Assembly (NCBI GenBank): GCA_035363115.1
Contig: DAOSEM010000011.1
Coordinates: 1 to 64,000 of the forward strand
Length of the DNA stretch: 64,000 bases
Reading direction: 5' to 3'
From: Syntrophales bacterium
GTDB taxonomy: Bacteria > Desulfobacterota > Syntrophia > Syntrophales > PHBD01
The translations under genes and the position numbers were made by a program. Under the pieces are notes generated by a model that saw only the letters and a list, made by a program, of their open reading frames with translations, was not told the DNA's origin and made no database searches. Shown here piece by piece: positions 42,191 through 49,539 of this stretch. Positions within the stretch are counted from its first letter, which is position 1, and each line of letters begins with the position of its first letter.

Positions 42191-42250
42191 CTGTCCTATC
42201 CTGTCCTATCCCGTCTTTTCCCGTCTTTTCCCGTCTTTTCCCGCCTTTTC
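42191..42250. repeat. Six tandem 10-bp pyrimidine-rich repeats
   Basis: Units read CTGTCCTATC twice, CCGTCTTTTC three times and CCGCCTTTTC once, without spacers. They are followed by a repeated CATTGCACCG (about 42257-42276). The tract lies mid-way in the 646-bp divergent region between the SDR and the plus-strand CoA-transferase gene. Nothing in it looks coding. Confidence 0.85.
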
Positions 42251-42439
42251 GCCGTCATTGCACCGCCATTGCACCGTGCCATACCGCCCGTCTTTTCCGT
42301 TCGTCATGGCGGAGGCGGCTTCATGCCGGATGCGCGGAGAAGTCCTTCCGTCGATTCGCAGGCCGGCCAGGTTGCATCTTCTTCCGGCCGATGCCTGTCA
42401 TGGAATCGGCATTCATTAGGATCTCTTCCACTTTTTCCC

Positions 42440-42468
42440 TTGACATCCATAGGCCACAAAGTTATGGG
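42440..42468 (+). promoter_or_regulatory. Possible sigma-70 promoter for the plus-strand CoA-transferase
   Basis: TTGACA (42440-42445), 17 bp, then TATGGG (42463-42468); the -35 is perfect, the -10 only partly. It would leave a leader of nearly 200 nt that includes the dyad at 42619-42646. Confidence 0.35.
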
Positions 42469-42618
42469 ATAGTCGTCTCTTTCCTGATTCAAAAAAAGTT
42501 TCTAACTCCATACAAATCAAAGAAATTCAACGACGAAAGGGGGGATCCGATCGCCGGGAACGAAGTGCTGTCATTTGTTCACAGACAGGCGTGGCCATTT
42601 TCAATTCTATTAAACAAC

Positions 42619-42646
42619 GTAGATCGGGGGGTTCGAGTAGATCTAC
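42619..42646 (+). promoter_or_regulatory. Leader dyad GTAGATC...GATCTAC
   Basis: Perfect 7-bp arms (42619-42625 and 42640-42646) with a 14-nt spacer, ending a few bases before the AAGGAGGAG ribosome site of the CoA-transferase. It could be an operator or an mRNA hairpin affecting translation. Confidence 0.4.
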
Positions 42647-42671
42647 ACTGAAAAAGGAGGAGTATTAAAAC

Positions 42672-44219
42672 ATGGCCCAGCAGAAGATCGAGAACAAAGA
42701 GAAAGTATGGATGCCAACCCCGGTACAGCAGAAACTGAGAAACAAAACCATCACCGCAAAACAGTGGGCCGACATGGTCAAATCCGGCGACTGGATCAAC
42801 CGCGGTGGCCCCGGGTCAGATACGTTCGTGACGATGGAGGCCCTGGCGGAGCGTCTCGGTGACGGCCCCGGGCAGGTGAACAACATCGAGATCTGGAACC
42901 AGGCCATCATGTGCGGCAACGGCTTCTGCGCTGCCGCCGACATGGAGGGGAAGCACCACATCCTTCACGAGGCCTTCATTCTTCCCACCGTCCGCGGTCT
43001 CATGACCAAGGGTTACAAGGCCGTCGACTGGAAGCACTGGGGCTGGGCCCTCGGCATGGACGCCGAATACGCCCGCTTCTACCGGAAGGACAGAGAGAAG
43101 CGCGCCATGGATTGGGGCGTCCAGGCCTGCGCGGTGCCCCAGGGCGGATACGTGAACGCCAGCTACGGCGTCAACAACTGGATGATCACCGCCAAGTCCT
43201 GCAAAAAATTCGTCTGTGAGATCCGCTCCGACTACGCCTGGTGCGAGGGATCGAGAGGCATGGTGCTGCCCATCGATGACGTCGACTACTTCGTCGAGGT
43301 GGACGTGGACGACGCGAAGTACCAGTGGCCCTATATCGCGGAAAAGAATATCTCACCGGATGATATCCAAAGGGCCATCGCGGCGAATTGCGTCTCCATC
43401 ATGCGCGACGGCGACTGCATCCAGGTGGGCATCGGCGCTCTCCCCACGGCTGTCGTCATCGGCATGCGTGACCACGGACTGAAGCACCTCGGTGTCCACA
43501 GCGAGATGATCGGCGAGTACGCCTTCACACTCCTCGAGGCGGGCTCCGTGGACAATTCCCGGAAGAACATCGACAAGGGGAAATGCGGCTGGGCCTACAT
43601 CATGCCCGTCGACACGCCCCGTTACTACGAGTGGGTGCACCGCAACCCGCAGTTCGCCGGGTACGACATCGGCTACACGAACAACATCGTGACGCTCTCC
43701 CAGCTCGACAACATGGTGACCGTCAACAACTTCGCCCAGATGGACCTCAGAGGAGTGAACGCAGCAGGCAACGTCGGCGGCCGTCCCATCTCCTCCACGG
43801 GTGGCCAGTTGCAGTTCACCCTTGGCGCGATGATGGCCAAGGGCGGCCGGGCCATCCTGGCGGCGACGGCCCGCGACGCCAAGGGCCGCTCCCGCTTTGT
43901 CTCCGCACTGGATTCGGGGAGCGCCGTGACCGTTCCCGACCAGCTCGTCACCTGGATCTGCACGGAGTACGGCATCGTCAACATCATGGGCTGCACCGAC
44001 GCTGAAAAGGCGAGGAAGATCATCTCCATCGCCCACCCGGAAGACCGTGCGGAACTGGAGAAGGCAGCCGTGGAGAAACTCGGCATCAAGCTGAACCACT
44101 GGATGTTCAAGAATGCTCCCGACCGGCGGTTCCCGTCGCCCGAGGAGTTGAAGGACCACAAGTACGGATACATGGATCTGGAAGTCAAGCCGAGGGAGAT
44201 TGCAAAGCTCAGCGACTGA
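42672..44219 (+). CDS. Acetyl-CoA hydrolase/transferase family CoA-transferase
   Basis: A 515-aa single-chain CoA-transferase related to butyryl/propionyl:acetate and 4-hydroxybutyrate CoA-transferases. The region CIQVGIGALPTAV precedes LGVHSEM, whose Glu is the expected catalytic residue, and STGGQLQFTLGA is the C-terminal glycine-rich motif. It has a very good ribosome site (AAGGAGGAG) and a clean terminator, so it is a single-gene, probably well-expressed unit, the only plus-strand gene of this region. It differs clearly from the two other single-chain CoA-transferases here (1152-2513, 62002-63309), with an insertion-rich middle part, so another substrate is likely. Confidence 0.87.
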   Translation: MAQQKIENKEKVWMPTPVQQKLRNKTITAKQWADMVKSGDWINRGGPGSDTFVTMEALAERLGDGPGQVNNIEIWNQAIMCGNGFCAAADMEGKHHILHEAFILPTVRGLMTKGYKAVDWKHWGWALGMDAEYARFYRKDREKRAMDWGVQACAVPQGGYVNASYGVNNWMITAKSCKKFVCEIRSDYAWCEGSRGMVLPIDDVDYFVEVDVDDAKYQWPYIAEKNISPDDIQRAIAANCVSIMRDGDCIQVGIGALPTAVVIGMRDHGLKHLGVHSEMIGEYAFTLLEAGSVDNSRKNIDKGKCGWAYIMPVDTPRYYEWVHRNPQFAGYDIGYTNNIVTLSQLDNMVTVNNFAQMDLRGVNAAGNVGGRPISSTGGQLQFTLGAMMAKGGRAILAATARDAKGRSRFVSALDSGSAVTVPDQLVTWICTEYGIVNIMGCTDAEKARKIISIAHPEDRAELEKAAVEKLGIKLNHWMFKNAPDRRFPSPEELKDHKYGYMDLEVKPREIAKLSD

Positions 44220-44249
44220 TTGTACAAGGAGAGAGAGGAATAGAAATAG

Positions 44250-44283
44250 GGCAGGGTGTCCGCACCCTGCCTTATTTTATTTT
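44250..44283 (+). terminator. Rho-independent terminator of the CoA-transferase gene
   Basis: Stem GGCAGGGTG / CACCCTGCC (9 bp, loop TCCG) followed by TTATTTTATTTT, 31 bp after the stop codon. This is a textbook intrinsic terminator on the plus strand. Confidence 0.92.
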
Positions 44284-44471
44284 CGGTAAGCGCCATGCAC
44301 ACAAAGAGGCCGGGCAATCAGCCTGGCTTCCCGAGTCTTCGGCGAGTATGACAGAAAGGAGAAGCCGGCATCGGATCCATCCGTGCCGGGCAAATCACCG
44401 GCAGCCCGTTCCGCAGGCCATTCCCCCGACCATATTCAACAGGTTCCCGTCCGGCAAGCCGGGAACCGTCC

Positions 44472-45107
44472 TCAGGAGATCGCCGGCGCCGTGCCGACGG
44501 TGTAACGACCGGCCCGGATCTCTTCCACCAGTTCCCGTTCGTTGCGGATCTCCCGCTCAAAAACGGTCGCCCGTTTCCCGATCTCGTCGACCCGGTGGGC
44601 GTCGCTGCCCCCGGTGCCGGCCATCCCCAGGATCTTCGAAACATCCAGGGCCATCGAGTTTTCTTCCTCGGTGAGCTTTCCGTTGCAGACCTCGATCGCA
44701 TCCACAAGCTGAAACAGCCGCCGCTTCGCGGCCTGATCCGGCGTCATCCGGAGCTGGCCGAAGCCGAACACCTTGAAGCCCCGGAACGGGTGGGCGGCAA
44801 TCATGAAGCCGCCCGCCGCCAGGACCTCACGCCGCAGGTCCGCAATGGGAACGATGTCGGGGACAGGGACGGAGTACTGGAAGACCAGGATGTCTCCCTG
44901 GTCGGTGGTGATTTCGTTTCCCGAGAAGATCGCGATCCCCGATTGCCGTGCCAGCTCGTCCAGTTCGCCGCGTCCCCAGAGGGCATGGTGCTCCGTCAGG
45001 CAGACGCCGTCGAGGCCCCGGCGCTTCGCCTCGGCAACCATTTCCAGAGGATCGATATGGCTGCAGGGGGACAGTGGTTTTGTATGGACATGCAGATCGA
45101 TGATCAT
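44472..45107 (-). CDS. PHP-domain metal-dependent phosphoesterase-like protein
   Basis: A 211-aa protein with the full set of PHP metal-binding motifs: DLHVHT at the start, TEHH, AAHPFRG and GGSDAHR. PHP proteins hydrolyse phosphoesters (nucleotides, histidinol phosphate), but many are uncharacterised. It is the last gene of the long minus-strand operon from 52.4 kb, 101 bp after the second DUF2889-like gene. A role in turnover of a nucleotide or CoA-related phosphate would fit the dephospho-CoA kinase fusion upstream, but this is only a guess from context. Confidence 0.85.
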   Translation of the reverse strand: MIIDLHVHTKPLSPCSHIDPLEMVAEAKRRGLDGVCLTEHHALWGRGELDELARQSGIAIFSGNEITTDQGDILVFQYSVPVPDIVPIADLRREVLAAGGFMIAAHPFRGFKVFGFGQLRMTPDQAAKRRLFQLVDAIEVCNGKLTEEENSMALDVSKILGMAGTGGSDAHRVDEIGKRATVFEREIRNERELVEEIRAGRYTVGTAPAIS

Positions 45108-45208
45108 GGAATATCGCTTTCTACAGGGACGGCGTTATGCCGCCCGGATCGTTTCATCATGGTCGAGGGACAGGGAGGACGAATGGACCCATCCGTCCCC
45201 CCGGGATC

Positions 45209-45661
45209 TCACATGACCAGCGGAGTCCCCGGCGCCTCCGGATGGTCGGCCAGCCACGCAGCCGCCAGGGCCCCAAGGTCGGCCCCGGGATCGCTCTTCA
45301 GTCCCGCCGCCAGGGATCTCGCCAAGCGCGCCGGATCGAGGCATCGCCCGCACTCCGTGATGATCTCCGCGAAGTGCTCGCAGCCATTGCGCCCGATGTC
45401 CCGCATGACGGCCTGCATCCACCCCTCGGCGCGCAGCGACATCCCCACGGCGGACTGAAGCCGGTCCACGGCCTGAGGGCAGACGGGCGTCGTGTAGCGC
45501 TTCATCCAGCCCTTGACGGCCAGGATCACGCCGTCGGCAATGCGGACGTCCATCTCGATCTCCATGGCGTAGATGTGATCCTCCTGGGTGCCGTGAACAC
45601 GGACGGTTTCCTCGTCCAGGAACTCCATTCCGATGAGCTGGCTCCGGCTGAAGGTGATCAT
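45209..45661 (-). CDS. DUF2889-like protein (second of tandem pair)
   Basis: A 150-aa soluble protein. The middle part (YAMEIEMDVRIADGVILAV) and the later RNGCEHFAEII recall DUF2889, whose members often have a G-C-x-H-L/F motif. Function unknown. Its start overlaps the stop of the neighbouring DUF2889-like gene by 4 nt, so the two are translationally coupled and may form a heteromer. Both belong to an operon of CoA-transferase-like enzymes, suggesting a role with CoA thioesters. Cysteines near C-terminal half (TPVCP, NGCEH, GRCLD) may bind a metal. Confidence 0.6.
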   Translation of the reverse strand: MITFSRSQLIGMEFLDEETVRVHGTQEDHIYAMEIEMDVRIADGVILAVKGWMKRYTTPVCPQAVDRLQSAVGMSLRAEGWMQAVMRDIGRNGCEHFAEIITECGRCLDPARLARSLAAGLKSDPGADLGALAAAWLADHPEAPGTPLVM

Positions 45662-46170
45662 GAGACGCCTCCTTTCAGGTCGAGCCCACGGACGAGCGGG
45701 CTGTCCTCGGCAAAGGCCACGCAGCTCCGGTACAAGCGGGGATTGGCCTGCAGCATGGCGCGGACGGGGGCGAGGCGCTCCTCCTCGGTGGTGTACGTGT
45801 ATGTTTCAAACTCCTGGATGCCCGGCAGGGTGAAGTTGAGGATGACGGCGTTGCAGCATTCGAGGACCCCTTCGGTGAGGTCGATGTTGCCGGTGTCCCC
45901 GCCCATCAGTCCCCTGACGATCTTGCGCAGGCCTCCCCCTACCCGCACCCCGACCATTTTGCGGACGACCTCCTCCGCCCGGACCCCTTCCCGGTGGGGC
46001 GAGCGGCGGATGTTCGCCTTGGCATCGACGATCTCGAGGTCCGGCAGCTGAAACGTGAGGGTCATGTCCACGTCGACCAGGTCATCCGAGAGCCGCCAAT
46101 GGACGGCCAGGTTTCCCGTCGGCAGAGGCTCCACCTCCACAATCTTGTTGCGCATGAATGCTACGGTCAT
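45658..46170 (-). CDS. DUF2889-like protein (first of tandem pair)
   Basis: A 170-aa soluble protein with beta-rich start (LAVHWRLSDDLVDVDMTLTFQLPDLEIVDA; the VDMTLTF and I-D-A elements recur in its neighbour as MEIEMDVRIADG). It resembles DUF2889 less clearly than the neighbour and may be its diverged paralogue. ATG at 46170 overlaps the stop of the DUF169-CoaE fusion gene (4 nt) and its own stop overlaps the next start, so three genes are chained. No catalytic motif is evident. I infer an accessory role in the CoA-ester pathway of this operon. Confidence 0.5.
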   Translation of the reverse strand: MTVAFMRNKIVEVEPLPTGNLAVHWRLSDDLVDVDMTLTFQLPDLEIVDAKANIRRSPHREGVRAEEVVRKMVGVRVGGGLRKIVRGLMGGDTGNIDLTEGVLECCNAVILNFTLPGIQEFETYTYTTEEERLAPVRAMLQANPRLYRSCVAFAEDSPLVRGLDLKGGVS

Positions 46171-47609
46171 GAGGGATCCTTTCTTTCTTTGATCCGCTGT
46201 GCCTTTTCCCGCTGGAGCCCCTGCAGGGTCGTCCAGAGGGTCTCCACCTGCTTCCTCGTCTCTTCCGGTGTGCCGGAGTTGTCGATTACAAAATCCACAT
46301 AGCCCTTCTTTTCCTCGACGGACATCTGGGAGCCCACCATGGCCGCGGCCATCTCCCGGTTGACGCCGTCACGCTCCATCAGCCGTCTCGCCTGCTCCTC
46401 CGGGGGCGTGTAGACGAGAAGGAGCTTGTCGAACATGAAATTCATGTTGGTCTCGATGAGAAGGGGCACCGCCACCTGGATGATCGCCTCGGGATTCTTC
46501 CGTGTATGCTCCGTAACCTGTTTCAGGAAGGCCTCGCCGATCCGCGGGTGAATGAAGCTCTCGAGCTTTTTTCGCTTCTCCATGTCGGTGAAGATGATCT
46601 CGGACAGTTTCTTGCGGTCCAGGGAGCCATCGTCCTGGAGGACCTGGCTGCCGAAATAGGCGGCGATGTCCTTCAGGGCGGGCTGGCCCGGCTCGACCAC
46701 GATCCGGGCCAGGACGTCGAAATCGATCAGGGGCGACCCCATCTCTTCCAGCATGCGGGACACCGTCGACTTGCCCGTGGCGATGCTTCCCGTGACGCCC
46801 AGCATGAGGGCCGTGCTGCTCCGGATCCCCTCGATCATGGCCGGCCCGGTCGCGTACGCGCCGGGGAGCGCCTGCGCCAGATCCAGCTCCGCGCCGGACA
46901 TGCTGATGGGATAGCGGATGCCTCGCTTGTAGAGGGTCTCCAGTCCGGAGACCGCCTTGTCCAGCATCCCCGGCGGCAGAGCCATGACCAGTTCGTCGTC
47001 CTGGGCGTGGCCGTAGCGGCGCTCCCCGAAGCAGGGAATGGTGAGGGAAGGCCTGCCGGTGAGATGGCAGCGGGCGATGGCGTCGGAGCAGGAAGACTCG
47101 CCCACGCAGAAGAACTCCATCACCCGGTAGTCTTCGAACTGAAGGGCGTTGATCAGGAGGATCATCTGGGCCGGATTGGCATAGATGAGGATCATGTCCG
47201 GATCGAAAGGGTTGTAGGCCAGGGGCGCCATGGCAACGGCCTGGTACTTCCCGGGCGGAATCCGGGGAACGGCGTTTTCGTACGTTTCCCCGTCGCGCCT
47301 TGTTTTTGTCCAGATAATGCTCCGGAACGTCCCATCCCGGAGGAATTCCGGCATGCCGGTCAGGCCGACGATGGACGTGCACATCGGGCCCACCATGTCC
47401 GTGTCGTCGGCCCCGACGGTCCAGTCGAAGCTGCGCACCAGGTTGATGAGCTGGCAGAGGGTCGATTTGTGGCCCAGGCGCCGCATGAATGGAATCGCCG
47501 CCAGGTCTTCCCGGTTTTCCAGGAGCTTGAACGCCACGGGGAACGTCTTCAGTCGCAGCAGCTGTTCCATCCGGCGTATGGTTTTTCCCCAGTCACGCGT
47601 TGTCGCCAT
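46167..47609 (-). CDS. Fusion protein: DUF169 domain + dephospho-CoA kinase (CoaE)
   Basis: A 480-aa two-part protein. Residues ~1-262 form a DUF169 domain (cysteines in STLCQLIN, FFCVGESSCSDAIARC and IPCFGERRYG). Residues ~265-470 are a whole dephospho-CoA kinase: P-loop GSIATGKST (274-282), PLIDFDVLAR, FIHPRIGEAFLKQV and VAVPLLIET. CoaE alone, usually about 200 aa, adds the last phosphate of coenzyme A. The reading frame is continuous with GAAGGAGGG before the ATG, so it is a genuine fusion. It lies in an operon of CoA-transferase-like enzymes, 186 bp after subunit B1. It may be a specialised CoA-binding or CoA-modifying enzyme rather than the housekeeping CoaE. Confidence 0.85.
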   Translation of the reverse strand: MATTRDWGKTIRRMEQLLRLKTFPVAFKLLENREDLAAIPFMRRLGHKSTLCQLINLVRSFDWTVGADDTDMVGPMCTSIVGLTGMPEFLRDGTFRSIIWTKTRRDGETYENAVPRIPPGKYQAVAMAPLAYNPFDPDMILIYANPAQMILLINALQFEDYRVMEFFCVGESSCSDAIARCHLTGRPSLTIPCFGERRYGHAQDDELVMALPPGMLDKAVSGLETLYKRGIRYPISMSGAELDLAQALPGAYATGPAMIEGIRSSTALMLGVTGSIATGKSTVSRMLEEMGSPLIDFDVLARIVVEPGQPALKDIAAYFGSQVLQDDGSLDRKKLSEIIFTDMEKRKKLESFIHPRIGEAFLKQVTEHTRKNPEAIIQVAVPLLIETNMNFMFDKLLLVYTPPEEQARRLMERDGVNREMAAAMVGSQMSVEEKKGYVDFVIDNSGTPEETRKQVETLWTTLQGLQREKAQRIKERKDPS

Positions 47610-47795
47610 GTCAGCCCTCCTTCGGCTCTTTCCTCAGGTCTGCTTGTTCCTGTTGTCCTCCGATGTCGATTTCCACGCGACGGGGCTTTCTATTATGAAC
47701 AGCATCCGCTGTAAAGTCCTTTCCCGCCTCCAGTCCATCGACCCGGCTCCATTGCCGCCGCTCTCTCCGCCCCTCCCGGTTCGGATGCGGCCCCT

Positions 47796-48533
47796 TCAGC
47801 CCCAGATCATCCGGCACACCAGGGGATAGATCGTCCTCATCTTTTCCAGGACCGGCCCGTGCAGGGCGATCCGCTCCTCCTCCGTCAGCGGCTCCATGAC
47901 CGGAATGTCCCTTCCCGCCGCCTCCAGGTCGAATCCCGTGTTTTCCACGACCTCTTCGAGCGTCACGCCGGGAAGGAGCCTGTCCAGCACGACCCGCTTC
48001 TTCTCGTCGTCAAATTTCATGATGCACAGGGGCGTGACGATATGCGACAGGCCGCCGCGCCGCCACGGGGTCTTCACCTCGCCGTCGAAGGCCGTGGCAT
48101 TGACGAAGTCCACCTTCGGCACAAAGAGCTTTTTCGTGTGCGTCATGGTGAAGAGAATGGTTCGCCGGCTCATGGAATAGAGCATGGCCGACCCGGCCCC
48201 TCCCGGCAGCCGCAGTTTGGGCCGGTCGTAATCCCCGATGACCGACAGGTTGATGCTCCCCTGTCGGTCGATCTGAAGACCCGAGAGGAAGAACACGTCC
48301 ACCTTCCCCTTCTGGGCAACCCCGAAAAACTCGTGGAGTCCCTCGGAGAGCCGGTTTTCCGGATCGCCATAGAGCATGGGCTCCAGATCCGGGGCGTGGG
48401 TATGCTTGGCAAGGAGGCACCCCGCCGCCGGAAGGGGGGACAGTGTGCCCGTAACAACCATCTCGCCGTTTTTCAGGAGCCGGGAGATGGCACCGATCAT
48501 CTTTTCGAAGGATTCCGTCTGGCTGTTTCCCAT
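47796..48533 (-). CDS. CoA-transferase-like subunit B (IpdB/GctB type), pair 1
   Basis: A 245-aa protein of the glutaconate CoA-transferase B / IpdB group, with KVDVFFLSGLQIDRQGSINLSVIG and LPGGAGSAM. The catalytic Glu expected after HAPxxxxxx is missing: HAPDLEPMLYGD has Tyr55 where the neighbouring B subunit (50537-51355) has Glu52 in HAPNAVILTEAG. It may therefore not transfer CoA by the usual glutamyl-CoA route; the IpdAB ring-cleaving hydrolases of steroid degradation are known relatives that lost that Glu. AGAGAGGA precedes the ATG. The partner A subunit is encoded 48 bp upstream and contains an in-frame TGA. Confidence 0.8.
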   Translation of the reverse strand: MGNSQTESFEKMIGAISRLLKNGEMVVTGTLSPLPAAGCLLAKHTHAPDLEPMLYGDPENRLSEGLHEFFGVAQKGKVDVFFLSGLQIDRQGSINLSVIGDYDRPKLRLPGGAGSAMLYSMSRRTILFTMTHTKKLFVPKVDFVNATAFDGEVKTPWRRGGLSHIVTPLCIMKFDDEKKRVVLDRLLPGVTLEEVVENTGFDLEAAGRDIPVMEPLTEEERIALHGPVLEKMRTIYPLVCRMIWG

Positions 48534-48581
48534 GATTCATCCTCTCTGCACGGTTTCTTTTGTCGAACGGAACGACCGGTT

Positions 48582-49442
48582 CTACGCCCGTTCCGGCGGC
48601 CTGAAGCCGACCTTTTCCAGGTAAGCCTCATGATCGGCCGGACCCGTGATATACGTCTCCAGGTAATTCAGAAAAGAGGCCTCATCCTTCGCGGCGGCGA
48701 GGTAGGTCATGATATGGCCGGCGTCGATTCCGTAGCGGCCCGGGCATTCCGTCGGATGAGCCGCCCCCGGCGCCACCACAACCGCATCGATGTGCACGGG
48801 CGCCACGTAGACCTCCTGCAGCCCTGGCAGGACCTCGTCCGGCTCGACGAGCTCCTCGACGACGGCGATGGTCTTCCGCGCCGCCGTGGCCAGCAGCCGA
48901 TCGTTCCGGGCGCCCAGGACGGTGATGCCGCCAAACCGGTCTCCCTTGAGGCCGTGGATGACCGCCACATCCGGGATGATGGGCGGAACCACGACATAGT
49001 CCTCACCCGAATAGGGATCTTTGACGATCTTGAAATCGTCCCGGATTTTCATGTAGTCCGTCCCCAGGAAACCGATGACCGGGATGAACGGCAACTGATG
49101 GGCTCCAGCCTGGAGCCCCAGGAGCAGGGCCGGTCACATGGTCTCCAGGAGCTTGAGCCGTCCGGCTTCCGCCCATTTTCGGAAATGGGGGGCCAGCCCG
49201 AACTCGTCGAGGACGATCTGGGGGAACTGGATCGTCTCCACGGCCCCGGCGCCGATCAGGAGATCTGTCACGTATCCCCCAGTCAAAACAGGCGTCAGGG
49301 TGAGCCCGCGGATGCCGTTCCGGACGATCTCCCGGATCACCGGCATGGGATTCATCGCCATCCCGGCACCGACGCCGAGGTGCATCCCGTCTTCCACCAT
49401 CCGGGCCGCTTCGGCCGCGGTCATCAGTTTGTCTCTCATCAT
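48582..49442 (-). CDS. CoA-transferase-like subunit A, pair 1, with in-frame TGA (candidate selenoprotein or pseudogene)
   Basis: A GctA/IpdA-type subunit, 286 residues if TGA at 49134-49136 is read through. The first part (MMRDKLMTAAEAARM to LKLLETM, residues 1-102) and the second (PALLLGLQAGAHQLPFIP onward) are in the same frame and together make a normal-length A subunit; only codon 103 is a stop. A perfect 19-nt palindrome follows 15 nt later and fits the bacterial SECIS pattern. The options are selenocysteine insertion, a single nonsense mutation (TGT/TGC to TGA), or a sequence error. Frameshift is excluded. AAGGA precedes the tandem ATG at 49442. It pairs with the B subunit at 47796-48533. 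Confidence 0.7.
49100..49118 (-). promoter_or_regulatory. SECIS-like hairpin downstream of the in-frame TGA
   Basis: The minus strand reads GGGCTCCAGGCTGGAGCCC, a perfect palindrome around one base. Drawn with a 7-bp stem and an AGGCT apical loop, the loop starts 22 nt after TGA and has G in its first two positions. That agrees with the general bacterial SECIS pattern (loop 16-37 nt after UGA, a G among the first two loop bases). No binding can be shown from sequence alone. Confidence 0.4.
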
Positions 49443-49539
49443 TTCGTTCCTTTTTCTGTCAGGATTTATGCAAACAGAAGCCGGTCCTCCCCTCCCGCTC
49501 GGGTGTCCGCCGGCGCTTCCCGCTCCGGGAAGCGCCGGG

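Noticed and set aside
42191..42250. CRISPR array
   Set aside because: Units of 10 bp are directly adjacent with no spacers and no cas genes are present.
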